Assembly (NCBI GenBank): GCA_022572355.1
Contig: JACZWC010000006.1
Coordinates: 1 to 64,000, forward strand
DNA length: 64,000 nucleotides
Direction: 5' to 3'
DNA from: Bacteroidota bacterium
Lineage (GTDB): Bacteria; Bacteroidota; Bacteroidia; NORP154
The notes under the pieces were generated by a model. That model was given only the letters and a program-made list of their open reading frames with translations. It was not told the DNA's origin and did no database searches. The position numbers and the translations under genes were made by a program. Of this stretch, positions 25,953 to 33,633 are shown one piece after another (positions within the stretch are counted from its first letter, which is position 1; the number at the start of each line of letters is the position of its first letter).

Positions 25953-28424
25953 ATGCAAAAGCTGCTTATTCTCATCCTCCTGATCTCGTTTGACGTTGCT
26001 TATTCGCAAAAACCCAGGCAACTTTCCTCTTCAGAAATATTCCTGAGCATTAAAAAACTCAATGTCTTGGGAAATGTGTTGTACATAGCTGCTCATCCCG
26101 ATGATGAAAATACGCGGTTTATCAGCTACTGTGCCAATGAAATGCTCTACAATACTGCATACCTCTCTCTTACCCGCGGCGATGGTGGTCAAAATTTGGT
26201 AGGTCCTGAGATCATGGAAGAGTTGGGCATTATCAGAACCCAGGAATTGCTTGCGGCAAGGCGAATAGATGGCGGCAAACAATTCTTTACACGGGCAATT
26301 GATTTTGGCTATTCAAAAACCAGTTCTGAAACACAGGAAATTTGGAACCGGGAAAAAGTACTTTCTGACATTGTATGGGTAATCCGGAAATTCCGGCCCG
26401 ACGTAATCGTCAGCCGTTTTCCGGTTGGTGGATATGGTGGACATGGCCATCATGTAGCATCCGCGGAGTTGGCGGTGGAAGCCTTCGATAAAGCCGCAAA
26501 TAAAACTGCCTTTCCTGAACAACTAAAATGGGTGAGCACCTGGAAAGCACAACGCATAGTAGTAAATACCGGAAGATGGTGGAATAAAGACATTTCGGCA
26601 GATGATGAGGGTGTTGTAGCACATGACATAGGAAGCTATGTGGAAGAGCTCGGTTTGTCTTGCAATGAGCTTGCCTCCCTGAGCCGTACCATGCACAAGA
26701 GCCAGGGGTTCGGTTCAACAGGAAAGAGGGGAGAACATGAAGAGTTTTTTGAGCATTTGGGAGGTACGCAAGCAAAAGAGTCATTGTTCGAAGGGTACTC
26801 AACAACGTGGGATAGAGTAGAGGGTGGTACTAATATTCAAAAATCGGTTAAAGCTATTATTGAAACATATGATGTTGCTGATCCCAGTAAGAGCATCAAG
26901 GCGTTATTAGCCATACGCCTCAGCCTGGGAAAACTTGCAGATGAATATTGGAGGAAAACAAAGCTTGCGGAGGTAGATAACATCATCAAGTTTTGTGCAG
27001 GTCTGTACCTCGAGGCGAAGTGCAATGATTTCTCAGCTACACCCGGTGATTCTGTTCATGTGGAATTTGAACTGGTCAATCGATCAGATTCAAAAATTAC
27101 AATCTCAGGAATATCTTGTAAGATGTTGAGTTCAAATTTGTCTGTCGGTACATTGATGCGTAACAATTTAAAGATTGAACTGAAGGACTCTTATGTGTTA
27201 CCATCATCAGCACAATATTCCCAGCCATATTGGCTGGAGAAGGCGGGTACTTTGGGTACATATGACGTAAGTAATCAAGAGTTAATTGGCACACCCGAGA
27301 ATGATCCGGCTATTGTGTTTGATATAACAGTTGATGTCGAAGGACACAAAATAGTTTACAGCATCCCACTGATCTATAAATGGAACGACCCGGTAAAAGG
27401 AGAGCAGTACAGGCCCTTTGTGATTACTCCTCCGGTATTTGTAAATTTTTCTGAGTCCATTTTGATTTTTGCAGATAACAACAACAAAGTAATCGACTTG
27501 CTTGTCAAATCAGGTGTAGATAACTTTTCCGGGAAAGTCCGGATAAAGGCGCCTAAAGGATGGCAGCTCAACAAGAGCGAATGGGATATCAAATTGGAAA
27601 ATAAAGGAGATGAACAGAAAATAACAGCAAGCTTGAAACCGACAGCAAAGGCTGAAGATGGTGTAATTACTGCCCAGGTTGTTTCGGAAGACATGAAATA
27701 CAATATGGCCCTATCGACCATAGAGCATGATCATATTCCCACGCAGTTGTATTTTCCAAAATCTGAGGCCAAGCTCGTCCACATCGACCTCCAGAGAAAA
27801 GGAAAGCTGGTAGGATACATCGAAGGCGCTGGAGACGTGATACCACAAAGCCTTGAAATAATTGGATACGAAGTGGATATTCTTCAGGAAAGCAATCTTG
27901 AACCAGAGAATTTAAAGAAATACAACTCGATAATACTGGGCATTCGAGCGTTGAACACCAATGAGCGAATTGACTTTATCATGCCCGTACTGCTCGACTA
28001 TGCCAAAGCTGGAGGTACGCTCATCCTTCAGTACAACACCAAACACCGTCTTAAAACCGATAATTTCTCTCCCTATCCTATAAAAATATCTCGCGACCGC
28101 GTTACTGAGGAGGATGCGGAGGTAATGTTTGTCATACCCTTCCATAAGATCCTAAATTCCCCCAATAAGATTACCAAAGCAGATTTTGATGGCTGGGTAC
28201 AAGAGCGGGGATTGTATTTCCCGGATGAATGGGACGAAAAGTATGATGCAGTCCTCGGGTGGAATGATAAAGGTGAGGAGAGGAAGGACGGTTCATTATT
28301 GGTCGCAGAATACGGAGAAGGCCATTATATCTACACAGGGATCTCGTTTTTTAGGGAATTGCCCGCTGGAGTGCCTGGTGCATACCGCTTGTTGGCCAAT
28401 ATTATTTCCTATGGAAACGAGTAA
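25953..28424 (+). CDS. secreted PIG-L family deacetylase with C-terminal extension
   Basis: 823 residues. Signal peptide MQKLLILILLISFDVAYSQ. The LmbE/PIG-L domain (about 35-290) has the zinc/catalytic AAHPDDEN (about 46-53), TRGDGGQN and the downstream GGHGHH. The C-terminal ~450 residues are beta-rich, with an NPCBM/NEW2-like or Ig-like region and a final Rossmann-like region (YNSIILGIRALN, GGTLILQYN). Such proteins in Bacteroidota probably deacetylate exported N-acetyl sugars. The 3' end overlaps a 47-residue membrane protein, which overlaps a sodium symporter, suggesting uptake of the product. Confidence 0.85.
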   Translation: MQKLLILILLISFDVAYSQKPRQLSSSEIFLSIKKLNVLGNVLYIAAHPDDENTRFISYCANEMLYNTAYLSLTRGDGGQNLVGPEIMEELGIIRTQELLAARRIDGGKQFFTRAIDFGYSKTSSETQEIWNREKVLSDIVWVIRKFRPDVIVSRFPVGGYGGHGHHVASAELAVEAFDKAANKTAFPEQLKWVSTWKAQRIVVNTGRWWNKDISADDEGVVAHDIGSYVEELGLSCNELASLSRTMHKSQGFGSTGKRGEHEEFFEHLGGTQAKESLFEGYSTTWDRVEGGTNIQKSVKAIIETYDVADPSKSIKALLAIRLSLGKLADEYWRKTKLAEVDNIIKFCAGLYLEAKCNDFSATPGDSVHVEFELVNRSDSKITISGISCKMLSSNLSVGTLMRNNLKIELKDSYVLPSSAQYSQPYWLEKAGTLGTYDVSNQELIGTPENDPAIVFDITVDVEGHKIVYSIPLIYKWNDPVKGEQYRPFVITPPVFVNFSESILIFADNNNKVIDLLVKSGVDNFSGKVRIKAPKGWQLNKSEWDIKLENKGDEQKITASLKPTAKAEDGVITAQVVSEDMKYNMALSTIEHDHIPTQLYFPKSEAKLVHIDLQRKGKLVGYIEGAGDVIPQSLEIIGYEVDILQESNLEPENLKKYNSIILGIRALNTNERIDFIMPVLLDYAKAGGTLILQYNTKHRLKTDNFSPYPIKISRDRVTEEDAEVMFVIPFHKILNSPNKITKADFDGWVQERGLYFPDEWDEKYDAVLGWNDKGEERKDGSLLVAEYGEGHYIYTGISFFRELPAGVPGAYRLLANIISYGNE

Positions 28425-28554
28425 TGAAAAGCAAGGTCTTCAGGATGATGCGCCGCCGTTGTTCAAATCCTGGAATGGCTGGTACCTCCTGTTAGTCGGT
28501 AGTCTTGTTGGGTTAATTTTCCTCTTTTACATCTTTACAACCCATTTTTCATGA
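28411..28554 (+). CDS. 47-residue single-helix membrane protein coupled to the symporter
   Basis: Starts with METSNEKQG at 28411, 14 nt before the end of the deacetylase gene, and its stop overlaps the symporter ATG (ATGA at 28551). A Pro-Pro-Leu-Phe-Lys-Ser-Trp segment precedes one strong membrane helix (about 24-42). Tight overlap on both sides indicates translational coupling, so it is likely an accessory subunit of the sodium:solute symporter. This is comparable in layout only to the small subunits of some other transporters. No named family recognised. Confidence 0.7.
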   Translation: METSNEKQGLQDDAPPLFKSWNGWYLLLVGSLVGLIFLFYIFTTHFS

Positions 28555-30260
28555 GCTACATCGACTGGGTAGTATTGATTGGTACACTTACCTTCATTGT
28601 TGCATATGGTGTTTGGAAGACAAGAGGCAGTAAAGACCTTGAGAATTTTCTGAAAGGTGGTAACGAAGCAAAGTGGTGGGGAATAGGAATCTCCATCATG
28701 GCAACGCAGGCGAGCGCCATTACATTCCTCTCCACTCCCGGACAAGCATACACGGATGGTATGGGCTTTATCCAGTTCTATTTTGGCTTACCCATTGCCA
28801 TGATCATCCTTTCGGTGACATTTGTTCCGATCTATTACAAGCTGAAGGTCTATACCGCTTATGAATTTCTTGAAAATCGCTTTGACCTAAAGACCAGGAC
28901 CCTTGCGGCCATATTGTTTCTGATACAGCGGGGATTGGCTGCCGGAATAACCATTTATGCACCTGCCATCATATTATCTACCCTGCTGGATAAGGACCTT
29001 ACGCTTACCTGTATTGTTATAGGCTTCCTTGTGATCATCTATACTGTATCTGGTGGAACGAAAGCTGTAACGCAAACGCAAAAACAGCAAATGCTGGTGA
29101 TGATGGGTGGTATGATCATCGCAGGCATCATGGTAATTTCAATGCTTCCGGAAAATATTGGCTTTGTGGATGCGTTGCACGTCGCCGGGAAGATGGGGCG
29201 ACTCAACGTAGTGAATTTTGATTTTGAACTGAGCGATCGATATAATTTCTGGTCCGGCATAACGGCGTCGCTCTTTTTGTTTATGTCTTACTTCGGTACA
29301 GATCAATCGCAGGTTCAGCGCTATTTATCTGGTAGATCAGTCCGAGAGAGCAGGCTGGGCCTGATCATGAACGGGTTGCTGAAAATACCCATGCAGTTTG
29401 TCATTCTCTTCATTGGCGTGATGGTATTTGTTTTCTATCAGTTTGTGATGCCTCCGGTATTTTTCAATAAGGTAGAAAAGGAAAAGCTTGAGCATACTGT
29501 TTATGCCGAAGAATTGAAGGTGATGGAGCAGGATTATGAGGTGGTCTTCAATGAGAAAAGGCAAGAACTGAACAATTTGGTAGAAGCATTTAATCAAGAT
29601 GATGAAGCAGCTGTAGAGAGTATCACCGCCAAAGCATTAGAATTGGAAAAAAGATCAATTGAAATCAGGGATGAAGTAAAGGCACTGGTTAAAAAATCCA
29701 ATCCGAATGCAGAAACCAATGACAAGGACTACATCTTCATGACTTTTGTGATGGATCATTTACCAATAGGCCTGATAGGATTGCTGTTTGCAGTGATGTT
29801 TTCAGCGGCCATGTCCTCAACTGCATCAGAATTAAATGCGCTGGCATCTACCTCTACAATTGACCTGTACAAAAGGTCCTTGTTTAAAACGGGTTCGGAC
29901 AAACACTACTTGAACTCATCCAAGTGGTTTACGTTACTGTGGGGAATTCTAGCCATCATATTTGCGACCTATGCCTCGCTTTTTGAAAACCTCATTCAAG
30001 CCGTAAACTTGTTGGGGTCGCTATTCTACGGAACGATTCTGGGAATTTTTGTCGTTGCCTTTTACGTAAAATATATCGGTGGTAATGCGGTATTCTATGC
30101 TTCCCTCATAGCTGAGGCATGCGTTATTTACATACACTATATCAACTCTAATGGAACCGCCACGGGTTGGTTTGAAATGGGTTATCTCTGGTACAACGTG
30201 GTAGGTTGCGTACTGGTAGTGGCCTTCGGCTATCTGCTCCAACTCGTTACCAAGAAATAG
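28551..30260 (+). CDS. sodium:solute symporter (SSS family) with an internal coiled insert
   Basis: 569 residues with about 12-13 membrane helices. N-terminal TM1 and the KGGNEAKWWGIGISIMATQASAITFL region match the SSS/solute sodium symporter fold. Na+-site residues in the late helix FSAAMSSTASELNALASTSTIDLY are present. Unusual is a hydrophilic, charged, probably coiled segment at about residues 300-400 (EKEKLEHTVYAEELKVMEQD and onward) between two helices. Substrate unknown; the adjacent deacetylase suggests an amino sugar or its acyl group. Last gene of the three-gene unit. Confidence 0.9.
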   Translation: MSYIDWVVLIGTLTFIVAYGVWKTRGSKDLENFLKGGNEAKWWGIGISIMATQASAITFLSTPGQAYTDGMGFIQFYFGLPIAMIILSVTFVPIYYKLKVYTAYEFLENRFDLKTRTLAAILFLIQRGLAAGITIYAPAIILSTLLDKDLTLTCIVIGFLVIIYTVSGGTKAVTQTQKQQMLVMMGGMIIAGIMVISMLPENIGFVDALHVAGKMGRLNVVNFDFELSDRYNFWSGITASLFLFMSYFGTDQSQVQRYLSGRSVRESRLGLIMNGLLKIPMQFVILFIGVMVFVFYQFVMPPVFFNKVEKEKLEHTVYAEELKVMEQDYEVVFNEKRQELNNLVEAFNQDDEAAVESITAKALELEKRSIEIRDEVKALVKKSNPNAETNDKDYIFMTFVMDHLPIGLIGLLFAVMFSAAMSSTASELNALASTSTIDLYKRSLFKTGSDKHYLNSSKWFTLLWGILAIIFATYASLFENLIQAVNLLGSLFYGTILGIFVVAFYVKYIGGNAVFYASLIAEACVIYIHYINSNGTATGWFEMGYLWYNVVGCVLVVAFGYLLQLVTKK

Positions 30261-30263
30261 TCA

Positions 30264-30411
30264 GATTAGGCGTCCTTCGGCTCCGCTCAGGGTGCCGTAG
30301 GGTTGGTATAAAAGGACACGGATCGGCGTCCTCTGAGCGGAGCCGAAGAGAGCCGCAGAGAGTCGTATGGTTGGTATAAAAGGACACTGAGCGGAGCCGA
30401 AGTGCCCGCTT
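30264..30411. repeat. cluster of GCGGAGCCGAAG repeats
   Basis: Between two convergent genes, the motif CTTCGGCTCCGCTCAG or its complement occurs three times: near 30274 forward, and near 30334 and 30390 inverted. Between them a GTTGGTATAAAAGGACAC unit occurs twice (30303 and 30370). Opposite-facing copies can form strong hairpins. This looks like a dispersed palindromic repeat family and may serve as a bidirectional 3' structure. Confidence 0.75.
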
Positions 30412-30418
30412 CAAATAT

Positions 30419-31276
30419 TTAACCCTTTTTTATTTTCTCCAACAGCTTCTCGTTTCTCTTTATGTAGCCATAGTCTCCCTCTTCACGAGCTTTCGCCATT
30501 TCCATTGATTGGGTTGCAGCAGCTTTGGCTTCCTTCTTTTTCCCGAGATCATTCAAAATATCGGCTTTGTTATACAAGTACCAAAATGCCTTTGGTTTCA
30601 TCTCAACAGCTTTGGTTATCCATTCCAGAGCCTTTTCCATGTCCTTGTCATTTTCCTGGTAGTATACGGCAGCTTTGCGATAATCTCCAGCGCTTGGCTC
30701 CCCCATAACCCTGTCGATTGCGGCCATAACCGTTTCATCTGTATTTACCCTGATAGGAATGGTGAGCATTGTATTCTCCCAATAGAAGGCGAGGTTGGCA
30801 CCAGTGGAAGTGAAAGTTGAAAACTCAAACGTCATTGTCTCGGCTGTAATGCACATCTTTTTTGGTTTTATTTTAAATCTAACCAGGTCCTCTTCTTCCT
30901 TATAGTCGCCAATCCCCCAGTTCTCAATGTTTTTGTTCACAATAACGGTCCAATCGGAGTCTCCCTTTGCGGGAATGAAATACAAGGCATACTCACCTGC
31001 TGGAACTTCTTCGCCTCCAAAAGTCACATCTTCACTGAATTTGAGCTTTGTTGAAGCATTCGCACCTGTTCTCCACATTTCATTAAATGGAACCAGCTCA
31101 CCAAAGATCACCCGGTCCTTCTTTCCCGGCCTTGAGTAGGTTATTTCAACATCGGTCAATCCGACTTTCTGTTGGAGTGTCGCCAAAGGGCTTGGCATTG
31201 GAGTTTCAATTTGGGAATAACTGTATAAGGAAGTGAGCATAAAAATTCCAGTTATTAAGTAGGACAAGTTTTTCAT
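30419..31276 (-). CDS. DUF2911-family secreted protein
   Basis: 285 residues with a signal peptide (ends near SLYSYSQ, about 21). The DUF2911 domain at about 25-180 includes LTDVEITYSRPGKKDR, MWRTGANASTKLKFSEDV and the strand YALYFIP. The last 80 residues contain TPR-like helices (YYQENDKDMEKALEWITKAVE, KADILNDLGKKKEAKAAAT). No catalytic function is known for the family. Single gene convergent with the symporter. Confidence 0.85.
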   Translation of the reverse strand: MKNLSYLITGIFMLTSLYSYSQIETPMPSPLATLQQKVGLTDVEITYSRPGKKDRVIFGELVPFNEMWRTGANASTKLKFSEDVTFGGEEVPAGEYALYFIPAKGDSDWTVIVNKNIENWGIGDYKEEEDLVRFKIKPKKMCITAETMTFEFSTFTSTGANLAFYWENTMLTIPIRVNTDETVMAAIDRVMGEPSAGDYRKAAVYYQENDKDMEKALEWITKAVEMKPKAFWYLYNKADILNDLGKKKEAKAAATQSMEMAKAREEGDYGYIKRNEKLLEKIKKG

Positions 31277-31355
31277 ATCAATAATTTTTAATTGTTAGGG
31301 GTGTAAATATAGAATTAATGGGTTTAACAAGAACTCTGAAAGGCAATAAAACAGC

Positions 31356-31386
31356 TTGGAATTTGTTATCATATAAGTTAACTTTG
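31356..31386 (+). promoter_or_regulatory. promoter of the HigBA module (TTG-N20-TAACTTTG)
   Basis: TTG at 31356-31358 and TAACTTTG at 31379-31386 are 20 nt apart, a full match to the consensus. The toxin ATG lies 5 nt beyond, so transcription probably starts at or within a few bases of the start codon, giving a leaderless or nearly leaderless toxin mRNA. Confidence 0.7.
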
Positions 31387-31390
31387 TTAA

Positions 31391-31735
31391 ATGGTGCGTA
31401 AGGTTGAATTTCACAAAAGCTATTTCATAGATTTTTATGTGAAGCAACCAAAAAAGGTGCAAGCCAAGATTGAATATGTATTGGCATTAATTAAACAAGT
31501 TGATCGGGTACCTGAAAAATTCTTAAAGCATTTGACTGGAACGGATGGAATTTATGAAATACGAGTTGAATATCAATCCAATATCTTTCGCATCTTTTGC
31601 TTTTTTTATAAAAATAGGCTTGTGATACTGCTTAACGCATTTCAGAAAAAATCTCAAAAGATACCTAAGAAGGAAATTGATTTAGCGGAAAGGTTAAAGA
31701 AGGAATATTTAAATCTGAAAAAATCGATAAGATGA
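31391..31735 (+). CDS. higB: HigB/RelE-type mRNA interferase toxin (Gp49-like)
   Basis: 114 residues. ParE/RelE-like fold of the phage Gp49/HigB group: an N-terminal helix-helix (YVKQPKKVQAKIEYVLALIK), then strands DGIYEIRVEYQSNIFRIFCFFYKNRLVILLNAFQKKSQKIPKKEI. The basic residues and the C-terminal KKEIDLAERLKKEY are typical. Predicted ribosome-dependent mRNA cleavage. Toxin precedes antitoxin, and the stop overlaps the antitoxin ATG (ATGA). Marks the left edge of the accessory island 31.3-37.0 kb. Confidence 0.88.
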   Translation: MVRKVEFHKSYFIDFYVKQPKKVQAKIEYVLALIKQVDRVPEKFLKHLTGTDGIYEIRVEYQSNIFRIFCFFYKNRLVILLNAFQKKSQKIPKKEIDLAERLKKEYLNLKKSIR

Positions 31736-32022
31736 AAAACGTAAAAACATTTGATGAGCTTTTAGATAAAAAATATGGGAAGGTTGGCTCTAAAAAAAGA
31801 AATGAGTTTGAAGAAAAAGCTCAGATGTTTATTATCAGCGAAATGCTCAAAGATGCAAGAAAGGAAGCCAAAATGACCCAGCAAGAGCTGGCTGACAAAG
31901 TAAATACTAAAAAAAGCTATATATCCAGGTTGGAAAATGGCAAGGGAAACATTCAGATATCTACACTGATTAGAATTTTTGAAACCGGCCTTGGAAAGAG
32001 AATTGGCTTGACGTTCTTATGA
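31732..32022 (+). CDS. higA: XRE-family HTH antitoxin (HigA-like)
   Basis: 96 residues. A helical N-terminus (FDELLDKKYGKVGSKKRNEFEEKAQMFI) is followed by a Cro/C1-type HTH (about 41-93) with MTQQELADKVNTKKSYISRLENGKGNIQISTLIRIF. Expected to neutralise the adjacent toxin and repress the shared promoter. Overlaps the toxin by 4 nt. Confidence 0.88.
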   Translation: MKNVKTFDELLDKKYGKVGSKKRNEFEEKAQMFIISEMLKDARKEAKMTQQELADKVNTKKSYISRLENGKGNIQISTLIRIFETGLGKRIGLTFL

Positions 32023-32060
32023 GTTTGAATTTTTAGGAAATAATTAATAAGAATTATATC

Positions 32061-32360
32061 ATGGCAGTACAACCCAAATGGAAAACCAAAAGCTTCAGAA
32101 AGCATCTAAATAACAAATTAAAGAACAAGGAATTCTTGAAAGAATTCATGCTACTGCAGGATGAACATCGAATTGGAGAATTATTGAAATCCGCACGAGT
32201 AGAAGCCGGTTATACCCAGGAGGAATTGGCAAAGGAGTTGGGCATCCATAAGCCCAATATTTCTCGCCTGGAAAATTCTCCATCAAACGTTACCTTGAAA
32301 ACAATACTGAGATACCTGAATGCCTTGGATAAAAATCTAGAATTGAGGATTAGTGGGTAA
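32061..32360 (+). CDS. orphan XRE-family HTH protein
   Basis: 99 residues. The HTH at about 45-97 (YTQEELAKELGIHKPNISRLENSPSNVTLKTILRYL) resembles the antitoxin upstream, but the proteins are distinct. It lies 38 nt after higA with no toxin gene of its own. A 54-residue HigA-like N-terminal piece starts 2 nt after its stop. Probably a leftover antitoxin or a regulator recruited to the island. Confidence 0.8.
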   Translation: MAVQPKWKTKSFRKHLNNKLKNKEFLKEFMLLQDEHRIGELLKSARVEAGYTQEELAKELGIHKPNISRLENSPSNVTLKTILRYLNALDKNLELRISG

Positions 32361-32362
32361 TT

Positions 32363-32527
32363 ATGGAAATCAGATTGATAAAAACTGACAAAGACTACCA
32401 AAAAGCTCTTGTGGATTTTAATCTGGTATTTGACGCCAAAAAAGGAACGAAGGAAGCTGATAAGGCAGAATTATTGGCCATGCTTATTGAACATCATGAA
32501 GATGAGCATTACCCTATTGAATTTTAG
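32363..32527 (+). pseudogene. truncated HigA antitoxin (N-terminal domain only)
   Basis: 54 residues, MEIRLIKTDKDYQKALVDF through LAMLIEHHEDEHYPIEF, then a stop. This matches the N-terminal half of the ~120-130-residue HigA antitoxins, where HYPI is normally followed by the DNA-binding HTH. Here the HTH is missing. Either the gene is decayed, or a stand-alone toxin-binding fragment is made without a DNA-binding domain. It starts 2 nt after the preceding HTH gene. Confidence 0.65.
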
Positions 32528-32545
32528 CTACCTCGATAATAAGTC

Positions 32546-32619
32546 GTAGCAATAAGCTACGCCGAACAGGGAATGCGTAGCTCTTAAGGGATAACGTATA
32601 TCATTTATGCGCTTATCCC
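32546..32619. repeat. nested inverted repeats in the spacer before the lipoprotein pair
   Basis: Three hairpin candidates lie together: GTAGC-AATAA-GCTAC (32546-32560), AGCTACGC paired with GCGTAGCT (32555-32582, perfect 8 bp) and GGGATAA paired with TTATCCC (32588-32619). The gene-free spacer 32528-32757 ends in the cassette boundary GTTAGCGAAA. The arrangement may be another folded recombination site. No gene seen in this spacer. Confidence 0.5.
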
Positions 32620-32757
32620 GAATAGGACCCTGTTTTTACCCGTCCGTAACGGTAGTGAAGGCGGGATTCCGTATCTTTATAACTCTTATAACAAGTTAGC
32701 GAAAATTAAAGCATAAAACTCTGACTAATGAATGCCTGACACAAAAAATAGAACTCT

Positions 32758-32925
32758 ATGAAAAAAACATTGATTGCACTCGCTACTATCGGCATACTTC
32801 TAGGAGGTTGTAGAGGAGAGCGCGTCGGTGCTGTTTGTGAAGATGGATGGAAAAGCAGTGCTACTGGGCGAGGCGCTTGTAGCCATCACGGGGGTGTTGA
32901 TTATTGGATTTATGAAAACGACTAA
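32758..32925 (+). CDS. small DUF3761-like lipoprotein
   Basis: 55 residues: MKKTLIALATIGILLGGC is a lipoprotein signal with lipobox LGGC (Cys18). After it come a C-E-D-G-W segment and GACSHHGGVDYW, the hallmark CSHHGGV motif of DUF3761 proteins, which are small envelope proteins of unknown function. The gene overlaps, in another frame, an upstream extension of the next reading frame. I accept this one because of its clear lipobox. It is short, so its expression needs confirmation. Confidence 0.65.
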   Translation: MKKTLIALATIGILLGGCRGERVGAVCEDGWKSSATGRGACSHHGGVDYWIYEND

Positions 32926-32929
32926 CAAT

Positions 32930-33505
32930 ATGGACAAATTGGCAATAATAATAGTACTTGGCATCTTCGTAGGTTGTAAATCAGCAAGCGTCGAGGAAAG
33001 CTCGAAGGTTATTGAGCTAAGTTACAATAATGGCAAGGTCGCAGTGACCGGAACTCTCCTGGGTGAAAACGAAAAGGTGGGGGAATGGAAAATCTTCTTC
33101 CCGGATGGGAAAATCTATATTCGAGTTAATTATGACAAGACTTTTGAAGATTACTTTAAGCTATATCAAGAATATAACCAAGATGGGCGACTAATCCAAG
33201 AAGCCCGCGAAAACGAGAATGGCTCAAATAATCATTTCAATCACATTAAAAAATTCTTTTCCGATGTGGGCGTTCTAAACTATGAAATCATAACGGACAT
33301 TTACGTGGAATTTAAAGAAGAAGGCGATGAGCATTATATATATGAAACAGTTAACGAATATTATTCCAATGGAAGCTTAATGACTACGGATAAGTATACG
33401 GACTACGAACTCGAATACTCCGACTGGTATGATACTCTCGGTGATTTTCAAGGCAGAGTTTATAATTCAAACTCTATTTACAAGGTCGAACGGAGCAGGA
33501 AGTAA
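32930..33505 (+). CDS. MORN-like repeat lipoprotein
   Basis: About 191 residues from the ATG at 32930, which gives a lipobox signal MDKLAIIIVLGIFVGC. An ATG at 32912, overlapping the upstream gene's end, is also possible. The body has toxin-antidote/MORN-like beta repeats (GTLLGENEKVGEWKIFFPDGKIYIRVNY, LYQEYNQDGRLIQEA, VNEYYSNGSLMTTDKY). Anchored in the envelope by inference. Lies inside the 10-bp-repeat unit with the DUF3761-like gene. Confidence 0.68.
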   Translation: MDKLAIIIVLGIFVGCKSASVEESSKVIELSYNNGKVAVTGTLLGENEKVGEWKIFFPDGKIYIRVNYDKTFEDYFKLYQEYNQDGRLIQEARENENGSNNHFNHIKKFFSDVGVLNYEIITDIYVEFKEEGDEHYIYETVNEYYSNGSLMTTDKYTDYELEYSDWYDTLGDFQGRVYNSNSIYKVERSRK

Positions 33506-33506
33506 C

Positions 33507-33633
33507 TTTCGCTAACAATGCCTTTGGTGTAATGGTGCATGAGTACGATTTTCGTAACTTGTAATGTGCGTGTCCGTAGTCGCTGGTATTATAAAAGTAT
33601 GGCGGTACTCCTCAAAGCCGGGTCGTTGTACAC
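33507..33633 (+). other. attC-like folded site between lipoprotein unit and reverse transcriptase
   Basis: Opens with TTTCGCTAAC-AATG and closes with GTTGTACAC. Inside, GC(C)TTTGG (33520-33527) pairs with CTCAAAGC (33611-33618) leaving one extrahelical C, and GAGTAC (33541-33546) pairs perfectly with GTACTC (33605-33610). The size (127 nt), the AAC/GTT ends and bulged inner arms are attC-like. Alternatively this is a structured RNA upstream of the reverse transcriptase, as some defence reverse transcriptases have. Confidence 0.4.

Larger units (their letters stand above)
32695..33516 (+). mobile_element. gene-cassette-like unit with 10-bp inverted repeats (lipoprotein pair)
   Basis: GTTAGCGAAA at 32695-32704 and TTTCGCTAAC at 33507-33516 are perfect reverse complements. 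They enclose two small lipoprotein genes (32758 and 32930). The right repeat begins 1 nt after the stop codon and is followed by AATG, as in the unit 255-2041. No transposase is encoded. Confidence 0.5.

Noticed and set aside
26410..26805. 131-codon antisense frame within the PIG-L deacetylase gene
   Set aside because: Opposite to the conserved deacetylase domain; no promoter or homology pattern.
32828..32911. Upstream extension of the MORN-like lipoprotein frame
   Set aside because: It would destroy the lipobox signal at the N-terminus and overlaps, in another frame, the DUF3761-like lipoprotein, which has its own clear signal.
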